From contig NC_011669.1 of assembly GCF_000150955.2 (NCBI RefSeq), positions 1,556,993-1,620,992 of the forward strand: a stretch of DNA of 64,000 nt. The letters are read 5' to 3'. This DNA comes from Phaeodactylum tricornutum CCAP 1055/1. Its lineage: Eukaryota > Bacillariophyta > Bacillariophyceae > Surirellales > Neidiaceae. The notes beneath the pieces were generated by a model. The model did no database searches and was not told the DNA's origin. It was given only the letters and a program-made list of their open reading frames with translations. The translations under genes and the position numbers were made by a program. Below are positions 31,901 through 42,948 of this stretch, piece after piece (position 1 is the first letter of the stretch; every line of letters starts with the position of its first letter).

Positions 31901-33570
31901 GATGGCAGAGACAAAGCGGGGTGTGAAAAACCTCGATACTGCATTATCTGCTTTGTCAAGCCCATTTGTTCCATCTTCCCCAATGCGAGAGACCAATCGC
32001 GAAAGGAGAGCGACTGGTAGCTCTGACTTCTCAATGAGTGATATTTCACTGTCGAGTGCACTTGTTATGAGGGATGATATTGTATCTACTGCAGAAGGAG
32101 TAGTTCTCAACGCACGACGGAAGCAGGCAATTCTACTTGGCATTATCATAAAACTGCAAACACATTGCAGATTGCATCTTGTCCTTAAAAAGGATCATCA
32201 GAGGGAAAGTTTCAGAGTGAGCGCTGAAGGTGATCGTAGCAATTTGGAGACCAATGCAATTATTTGTCTGCAGAAGTGGTACCGAGTGCTATCGGTGGGT
32301 CGTTCCACCAGAGAATGGTTCCGTAAACTTCGTTTTGCTACATGCAGAATGCAATCCCTTACGCGTGACCGAATGGTGCGTGCCGGCTTCTTGTTATTGG
32401 TTACAGCCATTTGTAGGGCGCAAGCACGTATCCGAGGTTTTCAAACTCGAAAAATCGTTGCATCCATTGTTGAGCACCGGCTTCGTACCTATAGAGAACA
32501 CATCTTCTTGCTTTGGAAGGCTTCGCATACACCTTTGAGCTATCGATGCAAGTTTTGGCCAATACTGAAAGTCGAAAGCTATCTGCGCGTGCAGATGGCT
32601 GAGGCGGAGGTACATCGACTGTGGTCAAAGTTGAATATACCTTTGCCAACGAGCATGAAGAATTTGAGTACAGAGCAGCCAAAGATCGTAAAGTCCGCTT
32701 CTTTGTTGCGCATGAACTTTGAAACGCATTGGGCTTGCATTATTGTAAGTTTCCTTTCTTCAGAAAGATTTGCAAAACGATAAGTTAGAACTAACTCGTT
32801 TTTCCTTTGTCCCTATCAAGTTGAACATTGAGAAGCCAATACTAATTTTAGATTTTTCCCAAAAGGGCAACAGTAAAGTAACAGCTGGACCAGAGGCCCA
32901 ACGCATCAATTCAGAACGGGTTCAAATTTACGACCGAATTTCGGCTTTGAAGCTCGAGCAGCAGCTGGCCCTATTTGATAGATTCAGCGTCCCGTTGAAG
33001 GGCAAGAGAAAGAAGTTAGCGCTGGCGGTGTCGATTTGTAGGTTTATTGATGTCGAATGGTTTTCTTCAGTTTCATTACCTAAATGTGGATCCCTCTCAC
33101 TCACTCACTCTCTCTTACAACTAGGGCACGCCACTAAGCTTGCAGACGAATCGACGGCTCTCATGCTGACTCTCTTTACAGAATTGAATGACTCCACAAA
33201 TATTAACTTTAAAGCGCCCACAAAGAAGAGTTTGCGACGATTTCCTCCATCTCCCGCAATCACTCCTTTGAAAAGGGCATTGTGGGCCCACGTGGCTTTG
33301 GAAGACCGTATCCGTTTGAACACTTTAGAGGTTGCTAGGATAGGACTTCATGATATCCCTCGCCTCTCACATAAGGTTGTCGGAAACAATGCAGTGCAAA
33401 CGTCGGGGAAAAACCGCTTGGAGCTCATGAGGCGTGTCCTGAATTGTGGGGCTTCAGGAGTCAATACGGGCGAAACAAAATCACTGCAGGCTAGGCACCT
33501 TTTCAAACCTCCCGCAATGTTCAATAGGAGCCACGCATCAAAATCTGATAGTATCCGCGAAGTTGAGTAG
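28911..33570 (+). CDS. DENN-domain protein with IQ-like motifs
   Basis: DENN proteins are guanine-nucleotide exchange factors for Rab GTPases in membrane traffic. Exons 28911-31574, 31647-32744 and 32764-33570 join in phase 0 (72- and 19-bp gaps read as GT..AG). The second gap is unusually short, so the exact 32745-32763 junction is less certain. Residues about 260-620 hold uDENN, cDENN and dDENN elements: FSFVLTCGDGVRLYGGALCLY, VVSHYPFFDVWRKFL, PLFAALSVSNVMVVIGCLLEEGR and LPYNMIDILGAPVPFLVGLH. The second exon carries calmodulin-type IQ sequences such as ICRAQARIRGFQTRK. A further in-frame 87-bp intron is likely at 33038-33124, which contains a CTCACTCACT microsatellite. The product is 1,493 aa with that intron removed and 1,522 aa without. 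Confidence 0.8.
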
Positions 33571-33679
33571 TATCTAGGACTTCGATTCCATAATATCATC
33601 AATATAACTCAAATAAAACCTTTGGATGTTAGTGAATGTAGAATAAGCTAGGAGCTTCACTCCCTGGATAGGGGCTCAT

Positions 33680-34630
33680 TCATTCCAATGTATTCTTTCG
33701 GAGCGAAATCACTGACGTTTGATCAAAACCAGCGCGTTCTACGGCGCTCACCAACGCGGCAATCTGCTTCTCGATCTCGTCCTCAGAATCAACTCGGAGA
33801 CGCACGGTTGCTTGTCCACCTTTAGTACCAAGAGGCTTGAGCGCCGAAAAAGCATCCACAACGCTGGTAGTAGATAGCAAACTCCGATCGATCGTATTGA
33901 TGCAAGCGACACACCCCATGGTAGGAATATCAAGCTCGACTTCGATATCTATTTTACCCAAAACGTTGCTTTTCTGTGACTCTTCTTTGTATGTGTTCCA
34001 AAACTGTAGCCCTTCGGGAAACAAGGCCAACGACCAACGCATGGTGGATATCACAGCCCAATTCGGAGCATAGCGAGTAGTTGCTGTCAAGTAAACCAAC
34101 AAGGAAAGAAAGAACGGACGAATAGGCCCCAGGATTGTATTAAATCCTGCGCACCCACCAACCACTATGTTTATAAGCAATTGAAGCATACAACAAGAGC
34201 TTGCAAGGAGCGGTAAAACCATGTCGCTCGCCACAGACCGAAAACTGGGATGCATAGAAGAAAGAAGATGCAACAGCGGCTCCATGGTCGCTCCAGACAA
34301 CTGGATTAGGAAACGGGCCGAAAGAAGCGTACCCGACACGAGGGCGACTTGCTTTAGGACGCCGGGGGACCAAACCAGATGGTAGGAGTTGTCAACCGCC
34401 AAAGCCCGAGCCCGAATCTTCTGAAACAACGTTTTGTGAGAATTTGGAGTCGCTCGAGAAGAGTGGTTGTCACGGGAAGCGCGAAGAGTAATCAAATTAT
34501 CATTTGATCGACATACTTGGCTTTGCTGGCTGGTTGGGAAAGCTACATCAGCGTGCACTTGGTGTTTTTGGCGGTCACACCAGTATCCCCGAGAGACAGC
34601 GAAACAAATGAGCCACAACGACCGACGCAT
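33680..34630 (-). CDS. MerT/MerP-like membrane protein with heavy-metal-associated domain
   Basis: A 316-aa single-exon protein. Residues about 92-200 contain three or four hydrophobic segments. The segment LLASSCCMLQLLINIVVGG has a vicinal Cys pair at 146-147, followed by a LGPIRPFFLSLLVYL block. That pairing recalls MerT, the mercuric-ion importer, whose first helix carries a CC pair and is followed by a YRP-type segment. Residues about 228-305 form an HMA/MerP-like domain with MGCVACIN (Cys240, Cys243) and a beta-alpha-beta pattern. The N-terminus is signal-like and then Ser/Arg-rich, so an organelle location is possible. Bacterial MerTP fusions have the same order. The family is confident for the HMA domain and inferred for the MerT part; the metal is unknown. 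Confidence 0.66.
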   Translation of the reverse strand: MRRSLWLICFAVSRGYWCDRQKHQVHADVAFPTSQQSQVCRSNDNLITLRASRDNHSSRATPNSHKTLFQKIRARALAVDNSYHLVWSPGVLKQVALVSGTLLSARFLIQLSGATMEPLLHLLSSMHPSFRSVASDMVLPLLASSCCMLQLLINIVVGGCAGFNTILGPIRPFFLSLLVYLTATTRYAPNWAVISTMRWSLALFPEGLQFWNTYKEESQKSNVLGKIDIEVELDIPTMGCVACINTIDRSLLSTTSVVDAFSALKPLGTKGGQATVRLRVDSEDEIEKQIAALVSAVERAGFDQTSVISLRKNTLE

Positions 34631-35532
34631 TTGGAAAAAATTATTGAAATTTTTTTGTTGTTAGGCGTGATTGCTACGTATGTGAGTGGAGGTGCGGCTT
34701 ACCCGAAGTCTGGTGTGTTTCGAGGTACTTCTTCCTTTCGCCTCTGGAACGAAAATCGATCAGACGTGCCAAAATTAACAGAAAGAAATTTGAAGTTAGA
34801 ACGGTTTCGGAGGTTGCTCTTTGCGACAAAGTGTACGTCTGAAAGTGAGCACTAACAAACAGCCATTATCAACAAGACGTCAACTACCATAGCAATGCTG
34901 CTTTACTGTTATAGAAGAACGGCCGCCAACGGCACGTCCTTACATTAGAGAAATGCCTAGCCATATGAAGCTAGAAATTGTTGGTATGTACGGCCCTCAA
35001 TCTAACCACAAAAACTATCCATCGAAACCGTTCAATCTATCGTAATCTCAATTTTCGGTCAACCAAGTTATGGATCTTTCAAATTGAAGTTCTAGAGCTG
35101 TGTCCCATGTACTCTAATGAATTTGCACTGACTGTGACTTCACTTCAAAGATAGTACCGATAGTATGGGAGAGGGCAGACATGATCGCAATACACCGTCG
35201 TGGTGCAATCTGCAAAGTAATGGCGCATCTCTAGAATTGCTGACTCCACCAACGACAAGCTCACACTCACACCAAGAAGATTGTCAGTGAAAAAGGTCCG
35301 CTCTACATTATCTTGCCCAAAAAGATAGGTATTGCCAATGTCATCTCCGGAACTTGGGCCGTCTGCCAATCAACAGTGGGAGAAGAGGACCCGTAAATAC
35401 TATAACACACCAAAAGGGAAACGTGCATCCTGTTTGTGCAGATACTGTTTGTTCGCCCGCAAACCAATTGGCAGGCCTCTTCCGTCGTCTTCCAAGGACA
35501 TTCCACTGCGTACATGAACATTGTGCACAGCT
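34631..35532. other. Divergent intergenic region, MerT/MerP-like / TAF1
   Basis: About 900 bp between divergent starts. It has TGACTGTGA at 35129-35137, inside CACTGACTGTGACTTCAC. A minus-strand open frame at 35145-35369 has no ATG at its start and no family I know, so I did not call it. The span is long for this gene-dense region and could hide a small gene. Confidence 0.35.
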
Positions 35533-38500
35533 ATGGCAGCCCCGCCGCTTGACTTTGAAGCCCTTCTTTCCAGAGAATACCGGCCGGCACGAATCGCTCG
35601 CTTAATTCCGCGAGAGGCCTACCATCCAGAAAATAATCAGAAGAAAAAGTCTGTTTCGATCAAGCATTCTACGGCTGCGCTCGAGGACGCAACGCGACGA
35701 CGAGCCGAGGAGGAAACCTCACGATTGGTATTGAGCCTTGTTACGCAGACTTCTGCTTTTATTCAGCATCTTCCTGAATCAGAGCGACGGGATGTGTCGA
35801 GTCTGCTGACGAAGAGGCCTCCGGTGGTCTCCTCTTGGCCGGCGTACGAGACCATCCCAGCACGATTCCACGAGATTGAACTCGGCGACTGGGAATCGAA
35901 GGTTCGTTGGAAAATTGAAGAAGAACCAGAGGGCGAGTCCAAATATTCCAATCGAGACCCTACGGATTTACTGAGACGGCCCCGAAATCCCTACTTGGAT
36001 AACCTTGTATTAGACGAATCCACAATTTGTTGGGACGGATCACTCGAGAAACTGCAGGAAAAGGCTCGAAATACTCCTCTGATTTTAGAACTTGGCGTAG
36101 CTGGACAATCTGTAGCCCGTCATGTGTATCAAAATACGGTTCTTTCTGCACAACGCCCTACACCTGCACTTAAGTCGGATGCCTATCAAATGCGGCGAGA
36201 ACGGGAATGGGCCAATCCAATTACTTCCACAGCAGAAGTCTCTAAAGCTGGTTCGCTGCACGCTGATAAGGACAAAATGGCGGCGTTGATCGAGGCTCGT
36301 CAAAAGCAACGAGCACAAATGGCCGAAGACAAGACGAATCGCGTGACAGAAGCCATGGGAACGTTGGCTTTGGGTGGTGGAAAAGGACGGACTATCACTT
36401 CCTCGCTGATGGGTCCAGGAGGAACTGAACGCAGCGGGCGGCCGTCCCGAGATGTGGGTTCATCGGGATTGCATGAGGCCGAATATATTGAGCAGCTCGA
36501 TATGATTAATAGCCATAGTCTCGTGCGCGATCTCTCCAAGGTTCTGTTACGACAATATCATAGACCCAAGTTGCCCCTCAGTGTCGTTCGTCAAGACCTG
36601 TCCTGGCAATTCCAGATCCGCTTTGCTCCCACCAGTAAAAAGACGGAAGTTACCGGCGCTTCAGGATCATACCAGGCAATTATGACAGGAGCTCACGCAG
36701 GTGCGATATCAAAGGCCAAGCTGCGCAGCGAAGCGGATCTGAGTCCAACAGAAGGCAAGCTTATTTTGCTTGAGTACTGCGAAGAGCGCCCTCCAATCCA
36801 ACTAACAAAAGGCATGGCGAGCAAGATTGTCAATTATTACCGTGGAGACAAGGCACATTGCCCTGTTTCGGCTGGTGGGGGTGACCGGCCCGCACGCAGA
36901 AAAAGAGCCGAGCCCATTGCTGGAGAGGCAGACGCTCGATCGAGCCGTGCAGAACGACTTCCTCGGTTGGAAGGGCCAAGTCGGGAAACGTCGGTTTTGG
37001 AATGGGTTGGCAAAGTTCCTAAGAAATCACAGAAGGAGCGTGCGGAACAAGATGCAATAGATATCCTTCCGGAGGGTGTAACTGAAAACTTACATCCCAA
37101 GGTCCACGGGCCATTTCTTGGCGAAGTCGAAGACAGCACAACAGTGACCGGAATTATTACAAACTTGTTCGTCGCGCCGATGTTTCTTCACGAACCTGAA
37201 ACAACTGACTTTTTGATGGTCCTCACACCACCTAGTGGAGCGGCAAGGCCCGGCCAGCGTGAGTCAATGAGCGTGATCCTTCGAGATTTGCCTACGAGCA
37301 CTTTCACTGTTGGTCAAACAGAGCCTCGTGTGCGGGTCTTCGCGCCAAACACCCAGGGTGAAAAGAACTTTGTAGGGCCTTTTGTTTCATATCAAATTGC
37401 TAGAGCTCTCGCTCGTTCTCAAGGTCGAGAAGGACACGGTTTACGATTTGACGAGATCCAAGATCGCGTACTGCCTAACCTTGAGTTACCGTCGAATGCG
37501 TTACGGCCCCGCCTCAAACAAGTCGCTCTGTACGACAAGAATACTCAGATCTGGACGACGAAACAAATAGGGTTTGAAGAGTACCCCGGAGTTGACGCCC
37601 TCGGCAGGACTATTGCACCCGAAGGTGTTGCAGCTTTTGAGAGTGCTTGCGCAGCCAGTCGCCGACTGTCAGACCTTGGAATCCACCAACTTCTAGCTGG
37701 CTCACATACTGTTCTAAGCGTGGGCGTCATTATGGTCTATATTTCCGGACAGCTGAATGCAGCCAAAGACTTGTCAAGAAAAATGAAGAAGCTAGCGGAA
37801 TTGCGTCGCTCGAACAAGAGCATCTCGGCTGTCCAAGTCGCTTTTTATGAACAGGCGGCCGCGATCATTGAATCTCATTTTAAGATCTTGCGGCAAAAAC
37901 ATGAAATTGCACAGTTTATATATGAGCAGCTTCAACTTGCTCCATGGCATTTGACCGGTGAGTTTATCGATGTTCATAAAAAAGGCGACGGGACTGGCAT
38001 GATGAAGCTAACTGGTCTCGGCGACCCAAGCGGTCAAGGAGAAGGTTTTAGCTTTATCCGTGAAGCGGACTCGAAACCAAGCAAGTCCGTCGGGAATGCA
38101 GCTCTGAGTGCAGAGGTCAAAAAGATTACTGGGACAGAAGATGATCTTCGAAAACTTACGATGAAGCAAATGGCGAGCTTGCTTCGCTCATATGGTATGA
38201 CACAGGAAAAGATTGATACACTAAAGAGGTGGGATCGAGTGCACGTCATCCGGGATCTTTCCACGAAAGCCGCGAGCGATGGAATAGGTGACGGCCTTGA
38301 ACGCTTTGCCCGCGGTGAAAAAATGAAACTTTCGGAGCAGAAGCAGATGTATCGGGATCGTGTCCGAGTCATATGGAGGCGACAGATTGCTGCATTATCG
38401 ATGGATGACAAGGTCGCTGGAAGCACAGAAGGAGCGGCTATCGCTGACGGCGAGAACGAAGTTTCTGGAATGGCACAGCAATCACAATCCAATAAGCCGG

Positions 38501-39801
38501 ACAGCACCAGTAAGCTAGGCTCCGATTCAGATTCATCAGATGACGATGACGATCTTGCAGCGGCGTTGGAAGACGAAATGCTGGATCGATCGGAAGCGAA
38601 TCAGCTCGTTGCGGAGCATACTGGCGGAGGAGAAGCTGACGGCGGTCTGGGACAGCTGCGGGCGGCTGCACAGGACCACGAGATGAATAAGGATGCCCGC
38701 GAGCTTGCAGCATTAAAGCGGCAGCGTGAGGAGGAAAGGGCAGTCCGCGAAGGTTTGCAGTCGAACAAGCCGAAGGTAGAATCCTTCGATACACAAATGC
38801 GTTCAAACAGAAAGGTCATAAGAAAGAAGGTAGTAAAAACACATCCCGACGGCCACCAGACAACAACCTTCAAATTCGTCCTCAGACCCGACGAAGTCGG
38901 AAAGATCATGGCCCGGCTTCAGCAAGACAACAGCGAAGATCACCGTCGAAAAAAAGAGTTTCAGTACGAAGCAAACTCAGACGAAAAGCCTCCAGGTCAA
39001 GCTTTGTTCGAAGACGAAGACGATTTTGAGTATTCTTCCCGCGGGCGCTTTGCCGACAAACGCGGGGGGAATCGTAAGCGGCGAGCCGGAGGTCGAGCAA
39101 CTCCCCGGGGTACGCTCCAGTTTGGAAAACTGAAAAGCAAAATATCCAAAGAGGAACGGATGCGGAAGAGAAAACGGGAAGAGGAAGAATTAGAAGTTTA
39201 TACTGCGTCAGCGAAGCACAAAGGAACTAACAACCGCAAGGAGCGCGGTTCTATTCGAAACCGCCGACCACATGTTATTTTCTCCGAAAAGTTGGAAGCA
39301 ATTCGGTCAGCCGTAGAAGCCCGTCCAGGAGCTTTACCGTTTGTGAAACCTGTTAATCGACGTCTTCTACCCAAGTACTACGAAGTTATCAGCGATCCCA
39401 TCGACCTGCAGACAATTCGAGATAAGATCAAGCGGTACGAATACAGATCTGCCGACAACCTTGTTCGCGATTTTGACCTCATGAAAAGCAACGCCGTCAA
39501 ATTCAATGGTCAAACCAGCCCCATCGCTCAGGAAGCGATCGCAATTCACGAGTTTGTTTCGAATCAAATTGAATCACACCGGTCCGAACTTAGCGCTCTC
39601 GAGACAGCGGTACAGGATCAGATGAATGGAAAGCCGAAAAAGAAAGTCAAGAAAGGCCTAATGAAATCTAGTGGATCTGGAAACACTGCAAGAATAGGAG
39701 GCATATCAGTCAACCTTGGAGATTTTCAGGGAATGCAATTCGAAGGGAACGACTCAGATAGTGGGGATGAAGTTTCGTTTACAGGGCTTTTGGATTTTTA
39801 G
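35533..39801 (+). CDS. TAF1: Transcription initiation factor TFIID subunit 1 with bromodomain
   Basis: Largest TFIID subunit, scaffold for RNA polymerase II initiation. The open frame starts upstream at a TTG; the first ATG is at 35533, giving 1,422 aa in one exon. Residues about 410-860 match the TAF1 central domain (DUF3591): ILLEYCEERPPIQLTKGMASKIVNYY, split here as LLEYCEERPPI and GMASKIVNYY, then APWHLTGEFIDVHKKG and GLGDPSGQGEGFSFI. An acidic stretch with DSSDDDDD lies near residue 1000. Residues about 1265-1360 form one bromodomain (LPFVKPVNRRLLPKYYEVI, then AVKFNG). The human protein has two bromodomains; plant TAF1 has one. The promoter is shared with the divergent metal-protein gene. 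It converges with the polyamine gene, 47 bp between stop codons. Confidence 0.92.
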   Translation: MAAPPLDFEALLSREYRPARIARLIPREAYHPENNQKKKSVSIKHSTAALEDATRRRAEEETSRLVLSLVTQTSAFIQHLPESERRDVSSLLTKRPPVVSSWPAYETIPARFHEIELGDWESKVRWKIEEEPEGESKYSNRDPTDLLRRPRNPYLDNLVLDESTICWDGSLEKLQEKARNTPLILELGVAGQSVARHVYQNTVLSAQRPTPALKSDAYQMRREREWANPITSTAEVSKAGSLHADKDKMAALIEARQKQRAQMAEDKTNRVTEAMGTLALGGGKGRTITSSLMGPGGTERSGRPSRDVGSSGLHEAEYIEQLDMINSHSLVRDLSKVLLRQYHRPKLPLSVVRQDLSWQFQIRFAPTSKKTEVTGASGSYQAIMTGAHAGAISKAKLRSEADLSPTEGKLILLEYCEERPPIQLTKGMASKIVNYYRGDKAHCPVSAGGGDRPARRKRAEPIAGEADARSSRAERLPRLEGPSRETSVLEWVGKVPKKSQKERAEQDAIDILPEGVTENLHPKVHGPFLGEVEDSTTVTGIITNLFVAPMFLHEPETTDFLMVLTPPSGAARPGQRESMSVILRDLPTSTFTVGQTEPRVRVFAPNTQGEKNFVGPFVSYQIARALARSQGREGHGLRFDEIQDRVLPNLELPSNALRPRLKQVALYDKNTQIWTTKQIGFEEYPGVDALGRTIAPEGVAAFESACAASRRLSDLGIHQLLAGSHTVLSVGVIMVYISGQLNAAKDLSRKMKKLAELRRSNKSISAVQVAFYEQAAAIIESHFKILRQKHEIAQFIYEQLQLAPWHLTGEFIDVHKKGDGTGMMKLTGLGDPSGQGEGFSFIREADSKPSKSVGNAALSAEVKKITGTEDDLRKLTMKQMASLLRSYGMTQEKIDTLKRWDRVHVIRDLSTKAASDGIGDGLERFARGEKMKLSEQKQMYRDRVRVIWRRQIAALSMDDKVAGSTEGAAIADGENEVSGMAQQSQSNKPDSTSKLGSDSDSSDDDDDLAAALEDEMLDRSEANQLVAEHTGGGEADGGLGQLRAAAQDHEMNKDARELAALKRQREEERAVREGLQSNKPKVESFDTQMRSNRKVIRKKVVKTHPDGHQTTTFKFVLRPDEVGKIMARLQQDNSEDHRRKKEFQYEANSDEKPPGQALFEDEDDFEYSSRGRFADKRGGNRKRRAGGRATPRGTLQFGKLKSKISKEERMRKRKREEEELEVYTASAKHKGTNNRKERGSIRNRRPHVIFSEKLEAIRSAVEARPGALPFVKPVNRRLLPKYYEVISDPIDLQTIRDKIKRYEYRSADNLVRDFDLMKSNAVKFNGQTSPIAQEAIAIHEFVSNQIESHRSELSALETAVQDQMNGKPKKKVKKGLMKSSGSGNTARIGGISVNLGDFQGMQFEGNDSDSGDEVSFTGLLDF

Positions 39802-39848
39802 AGGGAGATTAATGATCTTCTTAACATACTTTTCTGATGTTAAGGGTT

Positions 39849-42192
39849 CTATTGCCATGTACCTCGATACATGACGACTTCCTCTCCTTCTTCAATATCC
39901 TCCGTTGCCACCATGAACACGTCGAAACTGACCCGATTCCGTTCGTAGACAGGCGAATACTTAGGGCGAATTCCCGACGGATGATTGGGCACCCATTTGT
40001 CTACGTTTGCCTCCTCTCTTCCGTCTACACGCCGAATCAAAACGGAACCGCCCAATTCGACGTAGTGCTGGGCACTGCCATCGGCCGCGCTTTCGTGCGC
40101 GTAAGATTCAAAAAATCCGAGCAAGTCCTGAATCACTGCCACACGACCCCCGCCCACTTCTGTATTCTTTTTCAATCCTTCCAAGTTGCGGGTTGTGACT
40201 TGCAGTGAGCTGGCGAGATGCGCTGGCATTACAAATGATCCTCTCGGAATGCTCGTAGTTGCGTACACTTTCGTCGAAATTATCTTGCCACTTTCGTTTT
40301 TGTGAGTTTCAACACGGAACGAACTGTTCTCTTCATTTTCCAAATCAAAATCGTGCAATTCTGCCTGCATATTCATGGTACGGTAGGCACACTCAAACGG
40401 CATTGGTTCACGACGACAGTAGACGGTCTCCCATCCCTTCTTGGGCCACTGATACGAGCGCTGGGTGGTCCCATCGAAATAGGTCAAGGCCCGAACTTTG
40501 TTATGCGTTCGAACGATCCGATCATAAATTTCGTAGTCAACCTGATCGCTACGAGCGTACCAGCGGCTACGGCAAGTGACGCTCTTACAGACCAACAAGA
40601 ACGAATGCGGCTCAAGAAAGCCGCAGTGTGGATCTTCGTATATCAACATTGCCGCTACGTCTTCACTGGATTCCAATAGGTTAAAAAGCATTTCTCGATT
40701 CTTATAGATCCCCATGTCGGCACGTGGATCGTCGATGGTAGCGGCTGTACCAACTTGAATGTTTAGCACACCATCGTCGGTTAGACTGTTTAAGAGGGAG
40801 TTTATAAAATGCCCGTCACTGTAGAGGTGGTCGGCAATTGCGGTTTCGTCCTCGGAATCCAAAGCATCAATGAAAATAACATCGAACTTTGGAGGTGCCT
40901 CGATTGTTGGAGCATCACCGAAGCGATCCACAAACCAAGCTCGGGCGTCAAAATACTGAACGTTGGCGAGTTCGTCGTCGAAACAATTTTCCGATCGTCC
41001 TATAAAGTTGGAACAGTTGGACATTTTCGGTAGAAACTTGCGGGAAATCTGAACTAGTTCCGCATCGAGTTCAATCATGGTGGCCCTTTCAAGTGTCTTG
41101 TGCTTGAGAACCTCGCGGAGCGTAGCACCTTCTCCACCACCCAAAATGGCTACTTGTTTAGGAGCAGGATGAGCAAACATGGCCGGGTGAACGAGGGCTT
41201 CGTGATAAACGTTTTCCGACAAAGACATGGACTGGATAGTTCCGTCCAAAAACAAGAGACGATCGGGGGTTGCAAGCTCGGGAGACGACAAACGAGGATC
41301 GCCCGGAGTAAGATTGTACTTTTGTACGTCTTCGTAGGTCGGGGTGTCTGTAATCTGCAAACAACAAACCAGACAACAGGTTTTGGGTGAGCGAAATGCG
41401 CGTGAGTATACTTGCAGTGAGCTTGTACCGTTGGTGCCGTAAGTTTCATACCTCACGGATATCCCAAATATCGACGCGTTGATGCTTGGTCATGTTGCCG
41501 TAAATCTGTTCCTTGGAATACACCTCCAGAGGCGAGAGCACCCAGAGCGACAGATCCGAATTGTCGTCTAGATAATGTTTCGTGCCGCTTTTGGGTCGAA
41601 AACCGCGCAATTCGTGTGACCACTGCGAATGTACGGCTTCGCCAATCCCGAAGAGTCGTTCAATCACCGCCACGACTGGCAACAGCGGGTTCGAGCCGCA
41701 GGTAAAAAGATCCAGAGTAATGACGCCGTCTTCGGGCCAAGTGTGAAAACTAATGTGCGATTCCAAAAGCACTCCGATACAAGAAACACCGGTAGGTGTA
41801 AGGGAATGACAGTGATACGAAAGCATGGTCAATCCGGCTTCTTTTACGGTATCCACCATGGCTTGCGAGAGTTGCGCTTCACTATTTAGGAAATCCCCGT
41901 CGACGCCTTCCATGTCCACCAACAAGTGTTGTCCAGCAGGCAGGTGCTCCTCAGTGGTATCGGAGCTCATAGTATCAGGCTGCTCCGCCTTATACTGGTG
42001 ATCATGATCTTGTAAAACGGTAGGATGGGAAGCCGTGAAGATACGGCTAGGCGTCCACGGAGAGGATTCGCCCAAGGCAACGCCCGCAACGAACGACGCC
42101 CCCATGGCGAGCGTGACAGCTGCGAGAAAGAGACGAATATCGATGGCGAAGCGACCGTCCGCAATCTTTTCATCAAGACGATTGGTAGCCAT
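39849..42192 (-). CDS. Membrane-anchored fusion: SpeD-type AdoMet decarboxylase, spermidine synthase, SET-like tail
   Basis: Exons 41452-42192 and 39849-41354 join through a 97-bp phase-0 intron, giving 748 aa. Residues about 18-42 are a membrane anchor (LFLAAVTLAMGASFVAGVAL). Residues about 85-230 are a bacterial-type pyruvoyl AdoMet decarboxylase: in LLESHISFHTWPE the chain cleaves before Ser145 to make the pyruvoyl group, and DLFTCGSNP supplies the catalytic Cys. Residues about 275-520 are an aminopropyltransferase with LFLDGTIQS, YHEALVHP and the AdoMet loop ILGGGEGATLREV. Residues about 600-748 look SET-like (STKVYATTSIPRGSFVMP, and VATEDIEEGEEVVMY at the end). One chain can thus make decarboxylated AdoMet and use it. 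Related diatom fusions have been linked to long-chain polyamines for silica walls. The SET part is the weakest call. Confidence 0.87.
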
Positions 42193-42948
42193 GACACGCT
42201 CGCTTTCGTGTTACAAGAATAGAGCTGATGTCGATTTCGACTCGTGCCGTCGTCGAGATGAAATTGGGATTGTGCGGAGATTGACGAACAAGAACCGACC
42301 GGGTAGGGCAAGAAAGTAGGCAACACGTCACTGGGCTAGAGCTTCTAATCTCAAACGTTATGCGAGTAGCGCAGTGTTATCTTATCATCCCCGTACACAG
42401 TGGCTCTTTCCAATCGATGCTCGCCCTTACAGTTAACAGTAAACTAGGAAGCTCTGGGGACAGATGCGAGAACGAGGTGCGCCATTTAGAGTTGTGTGCT
42501 CCGCCGACCAGATCAACAGTGTGACTGCTTTCTGAAGACCGTACACGCGATTGAGGCAACGATGTAACCTTCTTCTGCCGTTGTGTTTGGAAATCGCTAA
42601 GTGCGAATGTGCAACTATGAGCTACGACATGAAATCGAACGCAAGGTGGGCCCGCTCTCGACTCTAGTTCTCGTTGGCTCTGGGAACCTCGGTTGACAGG
42701 TGGACGGTTGACTGCGAAATGCGGATGTCTTCGTCTCTGCACGCGTTCCCATTCTGGGCTCCTCAACGGATCGAAACGCTGGCAGATTCTCGCTTTGACT
42801 GTGACATGAAAGCAACACCGGGACACAACAGGAATACTCGCCTTTCGAATTACACTTGTATCACGCCGAACCTTGCTTCCTGCAACCACGACGAACGAAC
42901 AACCGGACGACTAATTCAATCGAGATTGCGAGGGACAGTGCCCAAACC
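42193..42948. other. Divergent intergenic region, polyamine fusion / SFT2
   Basis: About 755 bp. TGACTGTGA lies at 42796-42804, 145 bp before the SFT2 start, and TTACAGTTAACAGTAAAC near 42429 is a near-palindrome. A 170-codon minus-strand frame (42377-42889) looks like noise: Arg/Ser/His-rich with no domain. Confidence 0.35.

Noticed and set aside
34517-34855. 112-codon plus-strand frame
   Set aside because: Overlaps the 5' end of the MerT/MerP-like gene on the other strand; no conserved feature.
35145-35369. 74-codon minus-strand frame and the adjoining 35303-35521 frame as a spliced small gene
   Set aside because: The only possible intron would be about 40 bp, the first frame lacks an ATG at its start, and neither resembles a known protein.
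42377-42889. 170-codon minus-strand frame in the polyamine/SFT2 spacer
   Set aside because: Arg/Ser/His-rich with no motif and no paralogue; lies in the shared promoter region.
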